NCBI GenBank assembly: GCA_028281865.1
Contig: JANQJB010000093.1
Coordinates: forward strand, 1-64,000
DNA length: 64,000 nt
Direction: 5' to 3'
From: Marinagarivorans sp.
Lineage (GTDB): Bacteria > Pseudomonadota > Gammaproteobacteria > Pseudomonadales > Cellvibrionaceae
The position numbers and the translations under genes were made by a program. How positions within the stretch are numbered: the stretch's first letter is position 1; each line of letters begins with the position of its first letter. Below are positions 54,128 to 63,565 of this stretch, piece after piece. The notes below the pieces were generated by a model. It saw nothing but the letters and a program-made list of their open reading frames with translations, made no database searches and was not told the origin of the DNA.

Positions 54128-55189
54128 TTATAAACTAATTCGTCTGCGTAACAGCGGGCCCACAGAATTTGCAACTGATAGCGGTAGTTTTTTCCAGCAA
54201 TCTGCAACCAGCTCTCTCGTTTTGCTACCCGATGATATATTTTCGCTAACTAAATTTTTATCTGAATCATACTTTTGCCATTGTAAGGGCGATGGCTGCG
54301 CGCCCCATTGGCTTTTAAACTTAAAAGTACCTTCGCCAAAACTTGATCGCCCGAAGTCAAAACTAGTGCAACCTTGATTTATGGCATACTCAATCAAACG
54401 CCAATAGAGCATCATATTGGGCGCCAAACGATTATGCGATAACAACGTCGACGCCCAGGGAATACACGCGTTGCCCCCACTGCGATAAAGAACTAAGCCA
54501 GCTCCTACCGGCAGTTGCTCCAAACGCACAATTCCGATAACACAGTGACCTGCGTATTGCTTGACGATTTCGTCAAACCAATTTTTAGCGTGAACGGGAG
54601 ACCCCAAATCTCGCATATTTTGCGCGAACACTCGATAAAACTCGTCGAGAAACAAAGCACCTTCGCCCACCTCATAACTTAAGCCATTTTTTTCCGCTTT
54701 GCGTATTTGGCTGCGCAATTTTGATTTAAACCCATCCCACATGACATCAGGGGCATTTGGAAGCGCAGCAAACATGCGTACTTTCGTACCTGTAGGAATC
54801 TCGCTTTCTTCACCAGGTGCAGCAGTGTTTTGTGCCTGCCTTATATCTAGCGATTTACATGCGAGCGAGCACATTAGGTCTAAAGCTTTATCGAGTAAAG
54901 CCGCCCGTACTGTCTCATCGTCAAATAAAATTCCACCAACATCACAGAACGGCAATGAACATAATTCACTACCGCCACCGAGTTTGCTGATTTTAGACAG
55001 CGGCATAACACCACATATTTCTTTTTGGTCATTGTATGCAGTGAGATAAAAAGCTTTGTGTCGATAAGCTCGCTCGACCGCCTGCCCCCAAGCAAACAAG
55101 TGATAGGGGCTAAAATTTTGATGCTTTGAAACATAACTATCCCACTGAGCTTGCTTGTCCTGAGATATTGACTCTATCGAAATATTCAT
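54128..55189 (-). CDS. FemAB family XrtA/PEP-CTERM-associated protein
   Basis: 353 residues. N-terminal DKQAQWDSYVSKHQNFSPYHLFAWGQAVERAYRHKAFYL and the later MLYWRLIEYAINQGCTSFDFGRSSFGEGTFKFKSQWGAQP are diagnostic of the FemAB subgroup linked to XrtA. The fold is a tandem GNAT that uses aminoacyl-tRNA or acyl-CoA. Cytoplasmic. It presumably attaches an amino acid or acyl group to the EPS precursor together with the AsnB-like enzyme next to it. It starts 9 bases after the GT4 gene. Confidence 0.9.
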   Translation of the reverse strand: MNISIESISQDKQAQWDSYVSKHQNFSPYHLFAWGQAVERAYRHKAFYLTAYNDQKEICGVMPLSKISKLGGGSELCSLPFCDVGGILFDDETVRAALLDKALDLMCSLACKSLDIRQAQNTAAPGEESEIPTGTKVRMFAALPNAPDVMWDGFKSKLRSQIRKAEKNGLSYEVGEGALFLDEFYRVFAQNMRDLGSPVHAKNWFDEIVKQYAGHCVIGIVRLEQLPVGAGLVLYRSGGNACIPWASTLLSHNRLAPNMMLYWRLIEYAINQGCTSFDFGRSSFGEGTFKFKSQWGAQPSPLQWQKYDSDKNLVSENISSGSKTRELVADCWKKLPLSVANSVGPLLRRRISL

Positions 55190-55198
55190 GGGATCGAC

Positions 55199-56335
55199 TC
55201 ACACATGCAGCATTTGCTCAAACAATTCGCTGTATTCTCTTGCCATACGTTGTGCTGAAAATTTTTCATAAACATATGTATTGGCCTTTTCGCTAACTTT
55301 TGAACGCAGACCTGGGTCATTCAATGCTTTATACCAGCAGTTAAGCAGAGCATTTTTATCACCAAAAGCTGCAGAAAAACCTGTCTCTTCATCGCGTATA
55401 AGTTGATCAATACCCGGAATGTCGTACGCAGCTATTGGAACTCCCATCGCCATCGCTTCCATCAAGCAGCGCGGAATCCCCTCAAGCGACGACGTCATAA
55501 CGAATAAGTCAAAGCTTGCAAGTAATTCAAGGCGATCATCGCGAAACCCGAGAAAATGAATATCGTCGGAGTAAGGCAAGCTTGAAGCCTGCGCTTTTAG
55601 CTGCTCAGCATCTTCTCCATCCCCAAGGATATACAGCTCTACGTTGCTCATTTTTTCATGCAACAAGCCGAACACCTCTATCATATTCGATATATTTTTT
55701 CGGCCAATAAGCTGTCCTATATAACCGAGACGAAGTTTCTCTCCGTTTTTTGCAATAGGTTCCGAGTTATGTGTTCCTATCGCCGATCGCACTTTCTCGA
55801 CTTCTTTTAAATCCACACCATTTTGAATATAGAGTGAACGATCAGGTTTTATACCGAACTTTTTAATATCATCCAGCAGCTGTTTAGATAACGGTACAAC
55901 CTGGTCAAAAAAGCGAAAACACTGACAGCCAAGCCAAATAAAAATACGCAGTTTCAAATCCATATCATTTTCAAAGCCGTGCGGTGTGCATACACTTTTA
56001 ATGCCCGCGATCTTTGCCGCACGAATTCCAATAATATCGGACTTGTAACCATGAGTATGAATAATTTCAATATCACGCTCTTTAATTAACTCAACTATTT
56101 TTCCAACAACTGAATAGTCGAAACGTCCTTTCATATCAATAATATGGCAAGGTTTATCAATTTCACGATATTTATTAACGATTTCAAGTTCACCCATGCC
56201 CGGTTCGCGAGTAACCAGAAGTTCGCAATTAACTCGCACATCATCAATGTTATTGCCAAGCGCAAGAACCCAACGTTCAGCACCATAAAACCCAGTAGGG
56301 CAAATAAATTGTAGTACGTTTAGAGGCTTTGACAT
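55199..56335 (-). CDS. GT4-family glycosyltransferase
   Basis: 378 residues. N-terminal PLNVLQFICPTGFYGAERWVLALGNN (nucleotide-sugar GT-B start), HTHGYKSDIIG, and the C-terminal lobe LGYIGQLIGRKNISNMIEVF, LYILGDGEDAEQLK, MTSSLEGIPRCLMEAMAMGVPIAAYD with the ExFGxxxxEAMA-type donor site. It adds an inner sugar of the EPS unit. It is 18 bases downstream of the GT2 gene in the same operon. Confidence 0.9.
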   Translation of the reverse strand: MSKPLNVLQFICPTGFYGAERWVLALGNNIDDVRVNCELLVTREPGMGELEIVNKYREIDKPCHIIDMKGRFDYSVVGKIVELIKERDIEIIHTHGYKSDIIGIRAAKIAGIKSVCTPHGFENDMDLKLRIFIWLGCQCFRFFDQVVPLSKQLLDDIKKFGIKPDRSLYIQNGVDLKEVEKVRSAIGTHNSEPIAKNGEKLRLGYIGQLIGRKNISNMIEVFGLLHEKMSNVELYILGDGEDAEQLKAQASSLPYSDDIHFLGFRDDRLELLASFDLFVMTSSLEGIPRCLMEAMAMGVPIAAYDIPGIDQLIRDEETGFSAAFGDKNALLNCWYKALNDPGLRSKVSEKANTYVYEKFSAQRMAREYSELFEQMLHV

Positions 56336-56353
56336 ATCGAGTAAGTATTTACC

Positions 56354-57298
56354 TTATTTTTTATTCACAACCAAGCCCTGAACAGTGCCTATTGTGCGCG
56401 CCAAAAAGTAAACTAAATAAAATGACAAACAGTCAAGTAGTGATACACGTTTTTCAGTTAGTGAATAAAGTCGAAAGACATAAACCAGTGCCGGCATCAA
56501 TCCCAACGCAAACGCTCCGAGAGCCGGCAACTTAAAGTTTAACAATAACAACACTATTGATAACAGCAACAGTCCGACTATGCCAATTGGTACAATAAAA
56601 CTTGGAATTTCACGCAAAGGAATTTTACGCCCGCCAACCGATCGCAAATTTGATATCGCACGCCAAATTTCTTTTTTAAACATAGGTGCGAGTGCTTTAT
56701 CTTCCCCAATATGCACGTAGTGTGTTTTAGAAGTGTAATAGAGCTTGCCTAGTTCAGACGCTTTTGCGGTAAAGTAATAGTCTTCACATGTAAGCAAATT
56801 TTCGGGGAAACCTCCAATTTGGTAAAAAGTATCTTTGCGCAGTAATAAATTTCGACCTGGCAAAAATGTAACAAATTGGTCTAACTCAGCATTGCTGAGT
56901 GCGACACGTATCTGTTCCATCGTTGTCGGTTTGTCGGGGCAGATTTGCATAGCACTAACAATTTTGTATTCATCGTTTGAAATTAATTCGTGAGAAAGTG
57001 TCTCTACCCAATCACTTTTCAAATCCACGTCAGCGTCTATAAAAGCCAGTAAATCACCACTCGCTACTTCTACACCTATATTGCGTAGTTTCGAAATGGT
57101 AAATTCATCGCTTTCAATTAAGGTTTGGTGCTCGAGTTTCTCCAAGCTAGATATTTGACTCTCATCAAAATTGGGCTCTTGCGTGACCAATATCAACTCA
57201 ACTTTTACGTTCGAAGTTTCCTGATTCGCAATTGACGTGACCGTTTGCTGCAAAAAATCAATTCTGCCCTTATGAGGAATAATGAATGATACCAACAT
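56354..57298 (-). CDS. GT2-family glycosyltransferase with C-terminal membrane helices
   Basis: 314 residues. GT-A start LVSFIIPHKGRIDFLQQTV, metal-binding DxD as FIDADVDLK, FLPGRNLLLRKDTFYQIGGFPE and CEDYYFTAKA as acceptor-side motifs. Two or three C-terminal hydrophobic helices (FIVPIGIVGLLLLSIVLLLL, LGAFALGLMPALVYVF) anchor it to the inner membrane. The ATG at 57298 directly follows the TAA of the RIFT-barrel gene (TAAATG), with AGGGG before it, so the two are translationally coupled. Confidence 0.88.
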   Translation of the reverse strand: MLVSFIIPHKGRIDFLQQTVTSIANQETSNVKVELILVTQEPNFDESQISSLEKLEHQTLIESDEFTISKLRNIGVEVASGDLLAFIDADVDLKSDWVETLSHELISNDEYKIVSAMQICPDKPTTMEQIRVALSNAELDQFVTFLPGRNLLLRKDTFYQIGGFPENLLTCEDYYFTAKASELGKLYYTSKTHYVHIGEDKALAPMFKKEIWRAISNLRSVGGRKIPLREIPSFIVPIGIVGLLLLSIVLLLLNFKLPALGAFALGLMPALVYVFRLYSLTEKRVSLLDCLSFYLVYFLARTIGTVQGLVVNKK

Positions 57299-59920
57299 TT
57301 ATTCAATCCCCTGAAAGCGCTCAAACTTGCTCGATCGATAACTCAACCACTCAAGTTCTCGTTTAACCGACAAACGGAATAAGCGTTTTATTATATCGCC
57401 TAAGAAATTCAGCATAATTCGCGCGAGGCTTGCTTCTCGATACGGATAATCGTTTTGTTCTTGAAGATGTATTTTAGCGGGTCTCGCTACATTAAAAAAC
57501 GCACTGCAACCATGGTTTTGCATAAGCACGCACTGCGTTCGCGTATATTTGAGCTCATCAGAGTTTTTAAGTGTGTCTACAACATAGTCACGGAAATATT
57601 GTGCCTTGTTTAAATACTCAGCATTTCTACCATCGGCGAAACGATACGCTGCAAACAAGATATGCGCCTTGCGTATATCCTGAACTGCCCAGGCATGGTT
57701 TGGGTACTCGAGTTTTTCCGGAACAGTTAAATAAGGACTGTCGTGATCTAAAATCCATGTCGCATAGTGTAATAACGTTTTACGAATAAATTGAAAATCT
57801 CGACGTGCAACTTCGAGCTTCTCTACAACTTCCAAATAGCGAATCACTGCCTGAAAAAAAATCGTGAAAAACCAGTTTTCTTCAATATCATCAAGCTCTC
57901 TTAGTCTCAAGTCATCCTGATAATGGACTGTGTTGCGAATAATACGCTCAGCTTGATCAAGAAATTTTGCATCACTCGTAATCTCATACAGGTCGAGAAA
58001 CGATAGAATATAATTTCCAACACCTCTGTCTAAAGGATAGCGATACGCAAGCGTCCGACCACCGCGCAAATTACGAATATGAAATAGGTCAATTTCCTTA
58101 AATTGTAAAGCTCGCTCAACCAACGAGCCCGCTCCCTCATAAAAACCGGTAATCCACTTATTAAGGGTTTCCACAGCTTGTTTTGCATCACTGTCGCCAG
58201 TCATAAAATAATAATATTTCAAACCACTTGTATAGCAGTGCTCGCCGCACGGTCCACCACCAAAAACTTCCTGCCCATCCTTTACATGAAATTTAGAATA
58301 AGTGCGATGAGTGCAAGTATAAGCCTTTAGATAGTGATCAGTATGCCAAAATAATCCACCGGCATATTCTTTGCGATCGTATCTCGTGTTGTAAATATCA
58401 ATATCACATATGTGTTGAACAAAAGGAACAATAAGCTCCAACCAACGACTGTCAGTCTTTAATGCCCATTGCCTAATCATTCCGTAAAGCGCATCATACT
58501 GATTATTGTAGTGCGAAATAAATTTACCTTCGCCGGTATAGCCTTGCGTTTCGTGATCAGCGTATAAATCACCAAAATTTCGCCAACCATATTCATCAAT
58601 CATTTCTCGCTTAAGCAAGAAACTGTTTTCGCTATTGAGGCTATCACTTAATAGCTGATCGAATTCGTCATCGTTATGATTGTCATCAAAATAAGGGAAA
58701 ACACTTGCAACAGCATAGATTTCTCGTGCTATTTTCGGTACAAGTGAATGATCCTTTTGAAAAAGTCGATGGGATCCACCATCTACGTCAATAAAAATCG
58801 TATGCGTTTTTGACTCACCGGGTTGCAGTTCGTATAGAAGCTTATCTTCGGGGAAAATTTCTATCGCAATGGCATCTTGCGTAAACGAAATCGCGCTAGG
58901 AAAACTTTGCCAAAAATACTCTAATTTAAGTTCTACAACGGAATTTTTATTAATACTCGTGACAAGCGGGTTCGCTCGGTCTCCTGACTGCACTTCAGCA
59001 TTTTTATCGCGATCAAATACTTTATAACCCTTATATGATGTCGTAACATCTCCGTTAACATCAATATGGTTTACACTATCCCAACATTCTCCTCCGCTTG
59101 AGTTTTGTACAATAGCCAAACTTTGATTATCGACATCAATTTCATCTTCGCATTGATTAACCTGTAATTTTCTATTATTACTTTTCTCAGGTTCATCCAG
59201 AAACTCAAATATTAAAGCTTTAAAATAAATCGAACCAGGATCACCAAGGTCCCAAAGCCCACCTGCGTGTTCTGCTCCATTGGGGTTATGAATTTTGATC
59301 TTTGTTGTTATCGTTGACGAGCCTACATGTACCTGTAGTTTAAGCGAGAGACATAAATTAGCTCGTTTATCCGGTTGCTCAACTTCCGCATCCAGCACCA
59401 ATTGAACATATTGAGAAGGCTTTCCGATTTCCTGGCCAGCCATATTTTCCGTAGTCACACGCATTATTTTTAGCGGTGCAATTTCACCGGATTTATTCAA
59501 TAATTTTAGCTGACACCTATAATCATTGATGCGGATCATCGCATTTTTGTTCGATCTATTTTCCGAACAAGTCAGCGTGACCTTAGAAGTTTTTAAACAA
59601 ACAACATCATCGACTCTCTCGCACAAGAGCATTTCAACCAAATTTGAATAATCAGAGTCCTGCAACAATACCAAGTCTTGCGTTGTATTCGCCTCCTGAT
59701 CTACACAAAAATGGCAAACAAGCCATTTAATCGATTGATCTTCCCAACGCGACGTTACTTGAAACTCACAAGCTATTACGACCTCAGCTGATAAACTTTT
59801 AATATACAGATCTTCAGTCGAATTAAGTTTTCCTATGGGGAATGGGAGCCCGACATGCACAAGTTCGGCTTTACGCTCAATGCCGTGCAGCTCATCTAGT
59901 TGAAAAGGTACTTCTATCAT
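57299..59920 (-). CDS. RIFT-barrel / alpha-toroid protein (PcRGLX/YetA-like), EPS locus
   Basis: 873 residues. The beginning VHVGLPFPIGKL matches the RIFT-barrel N-terminal domain of PcRGLX/YetA-type proteins (rhamnogalacturonan-lyase-related). A beta-sandwich follows (TITTKIKIHNPNGAEHAGGLWDLGDPGS), then from about residue 430 a long alpha/alpha-toroid-like region with RNFGDLYADHE, GLFWHTDHYLKAYTCTHRT, CGEHCYTSGLKYYYFMTGD and VGNYILSFLDLYEITSD. Trp, Tyr and His residues in the toroid could form a polysaccharide lyase or hydrolase site. There is no signal peptide at the ATG used (59920), which is odd for a polymer-cleaving enzyme. It heads the glycosyltransferase part of the operon. A length-control or editing role is inferred. 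Confidence 0.7.
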   Translation of the reverse strand: MIEVPFQLDELHGIERKAELVHVGLPFPIGKLNSTEDLYIKSLSAEVVIACEFQVTSRWEDQSIKWLVCHFCVDQEANTTQDLVLLQDSDYSNLVEMLLCERVDDVVCLKTSKVTLTCSENRSNKNAMIRINDYRCQLKLLNKSGEIAPLKIMRVTTENMAGQEIGKPSQYVQLVLDAEVEQPDKRANLCLSLKLQVHVGSSTITTKIKIHNPNGAEHAGGLWDLGDPGSIYFKALIFEFLDEPEKSNNRKLQVNQCEDEIDVDNQSLAIVQNSSGGECWDSVNHIDVNGDVTTSYKGYKVFDRDKNAEVQSGDRANPLVTSINKNSVVELKLEYFWQSFPSAISFTQDAIAIEIFPEDKLLYELQPGESKTHTIFIDVDGGSHRLFQKDHSLVPKIAREIYAVASVFPYFDDNHNDDEFDQLLSDSLNSENSFLLKREMIDEYGWRNFGDLYADHETQGYTGEGKFISHYNNQYDALYGMIRQWALKTDSRWLELIVPFVQHICDIDIYNTRYDRKEYAGGLFWHTDHYLKAYTCTHRTYSKFHVKDGQEVFGGGPCGEHCYTSGLKYYYFMTGDSDAKQAVETLNKWITGFYEGAGSLVERALQFKEIDLFHIRNLRGGRTLAYRYPLDRGVGNYILSFLDLYEITSDAKFLDQAERIIRNTVHYQDDLRLRELDDIEENWFFTIFFQAVIRYLEVVEKLEVARRDFQFIRKTLLHYATWILDHDSPYLTVPEKLEYPNHAWAVQDIRKAHILFAAYRFADGRNAEYLNKAQYFRDYVVDTLKNSDELKYTRTQCVLMQNHGCSAFFNVARPAKIHLQEQNDYPYREASLARIMLNFLGDIIKRLFRLSVKRELEWLSYRSSKFERFQGIE

Positions 59921-60020
59921 GATTTATTTGTTCAAGCTAATGAAACTCAGACCAACTATAAACGCGGATACACCCAAAAGCCTCGTGTAAAGGACTCATT
60001 TATCCAATGGTGCCTTTTAG

Positions 60021-62675
60021 TTATCTACGCTGTTTTACTTCTTCCAAATGCGCCTTAATAACGCTGTTATTTGGAGAAAGTTTTACCGCTGACTCAAGCA
60101 CCTTTATCGCTTCTTCAATATTGCCTTGTTTATATAAAATCCATCCATAAGTATCTAGTACATCTGGATTTTCTGGTGCTAGGGAAGCTGCCTTTTTGGC
60201 AAATTCCAAAGCTTTTTTGTCTCCCAGTTCATTATAAGACCAAGCAATATTATTTAGTGCGGTAACATCTTCTGGCGAGATTTTTAAAAGCTTCTCTAAT
60301 AATTCGATCGCCTCTACATAGTTTGCTTGAGTGATCAGCGAAATACTTGCATGCATCAATGCCGCAATACTATTTGGAAGCGCCCGCAACCACTCTTGTT
60401 CGAAATCCCGAGCTTCGTCACCATCATTCTCTTTTAAATATTGATGTATTCGACCAGCTATAACATCAGTTTTTCTCAATTGCCATGAATCCCGATAATG
60501 ATCGAGCGCGAGCGTTTTATCACCTTGCCTATGGGCTAGCTCACCAAAAAGCATTTGCGCAACGGCGTTATCCTTTTCAATCATCCCCTCAGCAATTTTT
60601 TTCGCCGCGTCAAAATTTTTCATCTCGACCTCAACGCGAAATAAAATAACTTGCAGCCGAGGTGAATCACCGTAATCTAGGGCTCGGGTGATTGTCGAAC
60701 GCGCTTGGTTCATGTTGCCATTCTGATAATAGATATCGGCAAGACCAATTGAGGCGCCCTGATAAACACCGATATTGATCTTATTGTCAATTACGCTACT
60801 ATCAGGCTCAATATACTTTTTAAGCCGTTCCAACAACAACTCAATCGTAGGTGCATTTTTATCGGCGACCCCCACTCGTGCCAAGACTTTAAAAAGGTTT
60901 AAGTTGATGCCATCTTTTTCCAGTAGGGTCAGCAAAAACTTTTCTGCTTCTGCTTTTTTCCCCAGCTTATCTTTTACATAAAGATATTGTATATAAACCG
61001 CTTCGACAGCCGGAATCAGTTCGATAAGCGTCAGATAATATTTTTCCGCTTCTACCCATTGCCCTGTACGCAAATACGAGAGCGCTATACCAGTGATCGC
61101 ATCCACATGCTTCGAATCTATCTTTGCTGCCTGACGAAAGCCTTTAAGTGCTGCATTGTTATCATTTATCCGCAAATGAAAAAATCCATCAATTAGATGA
61201 CTATTAACACTTTTAGGGTGTTGTTTTTTTAGTTCTCCAACAAATTTTTCCGCTTCAGCGTTGCGACCTAAATCCAGATAAAACTGGACGAGACTTTTAC
61301 TCAATACCAAATTTGCCGGCAGTATACTTAAACCTTTTTTCATCGCGTTGACAGCAGCTTCGGGGTCATCGAAATTATTACCCGCCAATATTCGCGCATG
61401 GATTAAGTAATAACGCTCGTTCTGCGGTGCAATTTCTATCGCCTTGTTGATAGCCGCAATCGCTTCCACTTTTTTTCCGAGCGCAAATGCCGATAAACTA
61501 TAAATCGATTGTAAGCGGTCATTCTCAATAGTATCGACAAACCGGTTGAGCTGCTTGTACACGGCTTCGGGTTTATTTAGTTTTAGGGAGTTCATCGAAA
61601 CAACTTGTTTGACTTTGTCGTTAACACGCTCAAAATCAATATTCGATTCAAAAATTTCGTCGGCTTTTTTAGTGTCACCTTGTAGTAAATAAGTCATGCC
61701 GAGCAATACATTAGCGTCTTCCAACTGAGGCGCCTCTTGCAAAATTTCCAACAATAATTTCTGTGCCGCTGCATAGTCCTTATCTTCAAACAGTTTGGCA
61801 GCATCTTGATATTTTTGACGCAGCTCGTCGTTACTTGGAAATTCCTCGGCCACAATTTGACTGTAGCGCTGAGCTTCAACCATGCGCCCCTGCCGTGTGA
61901 GCACCTCAGCCATTAAAGTTAATACATTGACCCGCTCTGGAGTCATAATATCTGTTGCGGGTAATGCCGGCAGCACTTCACTCAACAGTGCTTCAGCTTT
62001 TTCAAATTCGCCGTCCCCAGTGTATATACGAGCGAGAAAAACCTTTTCATCAATACCCTTTTCCGGGTTATCTGTTATATCACCGATGATTTCATTGTAT
62101 TTATCAATGCGCTTTTGAGCTTTGTAAACGATGGCAAGCCCAATGCGCGCTTTTGCATGACTGGGATTAGACTGAAGAATTTTTAAATACAATTTCTCTG
62201 CCTGCACATACTGTTGAATACCGACTTGGCAGTCAGCAAGTATATTTATTGCATCAAGCAGTTTTTCGCCTTCAAACAAGCTGAGGTTGGGTTCCAATAG
62301 CTCGATGGCAGAACGAAATTTTGCGCGAAATAAATACGCTTTTGATAGCGTAATCAAATATTCCGTTTGTTTGTTGTCCTCAACTGCCTCAAGCAACGTG
62401 ACCGTTTGCCCATAACTACCGATTTGATTAAAAGTTTTTGCCAGCATCAGCTGAGCATTAATATTTTGTGGTGCTTTTTGCAATGCATTACGCGCTTCAA
62501 TCATCGCAGCACGAAATTGCCCGCTATCAAAATAAGATTGCGCAACGTCTAGGTGACTTTGGTAATCGGACTCCTTTTTTTCAACACCGCAACCCGAAAT
62601 AAAAACGGCGGCAAAAAATGCAACACTCAAATATCCTAGTAGTTTCACAAATTGAGCTCGATAAATTAGGTTCAT
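60021..62675 (-). CDS. prsT: XrtA-system TPR-repeat lipoprotein PrsT
   Basis: 884 residues. Lipobox VFISGCG (Cys about 29), then about 20 consecutive TPR units across the whole protein (YFDSGQFRAAMIEARNALQK, GLSILPANLVLSKSLVQFYLDLG, EEAIKVLESAVKLSPNNSVI). The length and layout are those of PrsT of PEP-CTERM/XrtA exopolysaccharide loci. Probably an inner-leaflet outer-membrane lipoprotein that scaffolds the export machinery in the periplasm. It starts with ATG at 62675 behind AAAGG, 151 bases downstream of the CpsD-like gene. Confidence 0.92.
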   Translation of the reverse strand: MNLIYRAQFVKLLGYLSVAFFAAVFISGCGVEKKESDYQSHLDVAQSYFDSGQFRAAMIEARNALQKAPQNINAQLMLAKTFNQIGSYGQTVTLLEAVEDNKQTEYLITLSKAYLFRAKFRSAIELLEPNLSLFEGEKLLDAINILADCQVGIQQYVQAEKLYLKILQSNPSHAKARIGLAIVYKAQKRIDKYNEIIGDITDNPEKGIDEKVFLARIYTGDGEFEKAEALLSEVLPALPATDIMTPERVNVLTLMAEVLTRQGRMVEAQRYSQIVAEEFPSNDELRQKYQDAAKLFEDKDYAAAQKLLLEILQEAPQLEDANVLLGMTYLLQGDTKKADEIFESNIDFERVNDKVKQVVSMNSLKLNKPEAVYKQLNRFVDTIENDRLQSIYSLSAFALGKKVEAIAAINKAIEIAPQNERYYLIHARILAGNNFDDPEAAVNAMKKGLSILPANLVLSKSLVQFYLDLGRNAEAEKFVGELKKQHPKSVNSHLIDGFFHLRINDNNAALKGFRQAAKIDSKHVDAITGIALSYLRTGQWVEAEKYYLTLIELIPAVEAVYIQYLYVKDKLGKKAEAEKFLLTLLEKDGINLNLFKVLARVGVADKNAPTIELLLERLKKYIEPDSSVIDNKINIGVYQGASIGLADIYYQNGNMNQARSTITRALDYGDSPRLQVILFRVEVEMKNFDAAKKIAEGMIEKDNAVAQMLFGELAHRQGDKTLALDHYRDSWQLRKTDVIAGRIHQYLKENDGDEARDFEQEWLRALPNSIAALMHASISLITQANYVEAIELLEKLLKISPEDVTALNNIAWSYNELGDKKALEFAKKAASLAPENPDVLDTYGWILYKQGNIEEAIKVLESAVKLSPNNSVIKAHLEEVKQRR

Positions 62676-62826
62676 AATAGACCTTTTAAATTAGTTTGAA
62701 CTCGACTAAACAAGATGGTAAATATTTTCGGAATATCGGTGCATTTACATAACCGATACGTTCACGCAAATAGTTACATTAACTAGTTTTCACAACCAAG
62801 CGATTTAGTATAGTGCTGTAAACCAC

Positions 62827-63564
62827 TTACGAGTTATTAAATATGAGGCCCGCGAGGCGCTCTTTACCGATAGCGTCTATAGCCTCGGTTATTTGTGATT
62901 CCAATGCCTTACCATACGGGACAACCAGTATCACGCAATCGGCAATCTCGGCTAATATCCTTGTTTCTGCTACGTAATCAGTGACCGATGGCCCATCGAT
63001 AATTATGTAGCGGTCTTTATATCTATTTTTAACTTCATTAATAAAATTCTTCATACGAGAAGAATTAATTTTTTCTGTACCACCTTCGCAATTGTTTCCC
63101 ACAGGCACAGCACGCATTCGCGGTATACAGGTAGCATAGACAATTTGCTCGACCCCCATAGCATCTTCATCGAGCCAATCAGTGAGTCCAGCTTGCGATG
63201 AAATCGGCAGGAGGTTATGTACGTGCGGCGCATACAAATTGCAGTCAATGAGTAGCGATGTTTTAGTTTTATCAAGCGCTATCGCAGATGCTAAATTCAT
63301 CGCGACATACGAACCACCACCCCCAGCACACACCGAAGTCACAAGGCAAACGAAGTTTTCACTATCAGATTCGTTGTAAAGCCGCGTTCTCAAATCGCGA
63401 AAGGCTTTCAACAAGCGCGAATTATCAACGCCTTGATATATAATTTTTAGTCTGTCGAGCTCGCGGGTCGTAAACGCACCCACTTCTGACATATTTTTAA
63501 TATCGCTTTTTGAAGCTTGAGATTGCGTTTCGGAAATCGGAGGCAAGTCTTCTGGTTTTTCCAC
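62827..63564 (-). CDS. CpsD/CapB-like protein with degenerate P-loop (EPS)
   Basis: 245 residues. Same fold as the tyrosine autokinases that act with Wzz: YQGVDNSRLLKAFRDLRTRLY leads into VCLVTSVCAGGGGSYVAMNLA, then TSLLIDCNLYAPHVHNLLP (Walker A' with Asp107) and YIIIDGPSVTDYVAE (Walker B). The canonical GxGKS/T is replaced by AGGGGSY (80-86): both the P-loop Lys and the Ser/Thr are missing. There is also no C-terminal Tyr cluster. GTG start at 63564 with AGGAG 6 bases upstream, embedded in the end of the chain-length gene with a 1-base gap. Probably a regulatory, non-kinase partner of the chain-length protein. Confidence 0.85.
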   Translation of the reverse strand: MEKPEDLPPISETQSQASKSDIKNMSEVGAFTTRELDRLKIIYQGVDNSRLLKAFRDLRTRLYNESDSENFVCLVTSVCAGGGGSYVAMNLASAIALDKTKTSLLIDCNLYAPHVHNLLPISSQAGLTDWLDEDAMGVEQIVYATCIPRMRAVPVGNNCEGGTEKINSSRMKNFINEVKNRYKDRYIIIDGPSVTDYVAETRILAEIADCVILVVPYGKALESQITEAIDAIGKERLAGLIFNNS

Positions 63565-63565
63565 C

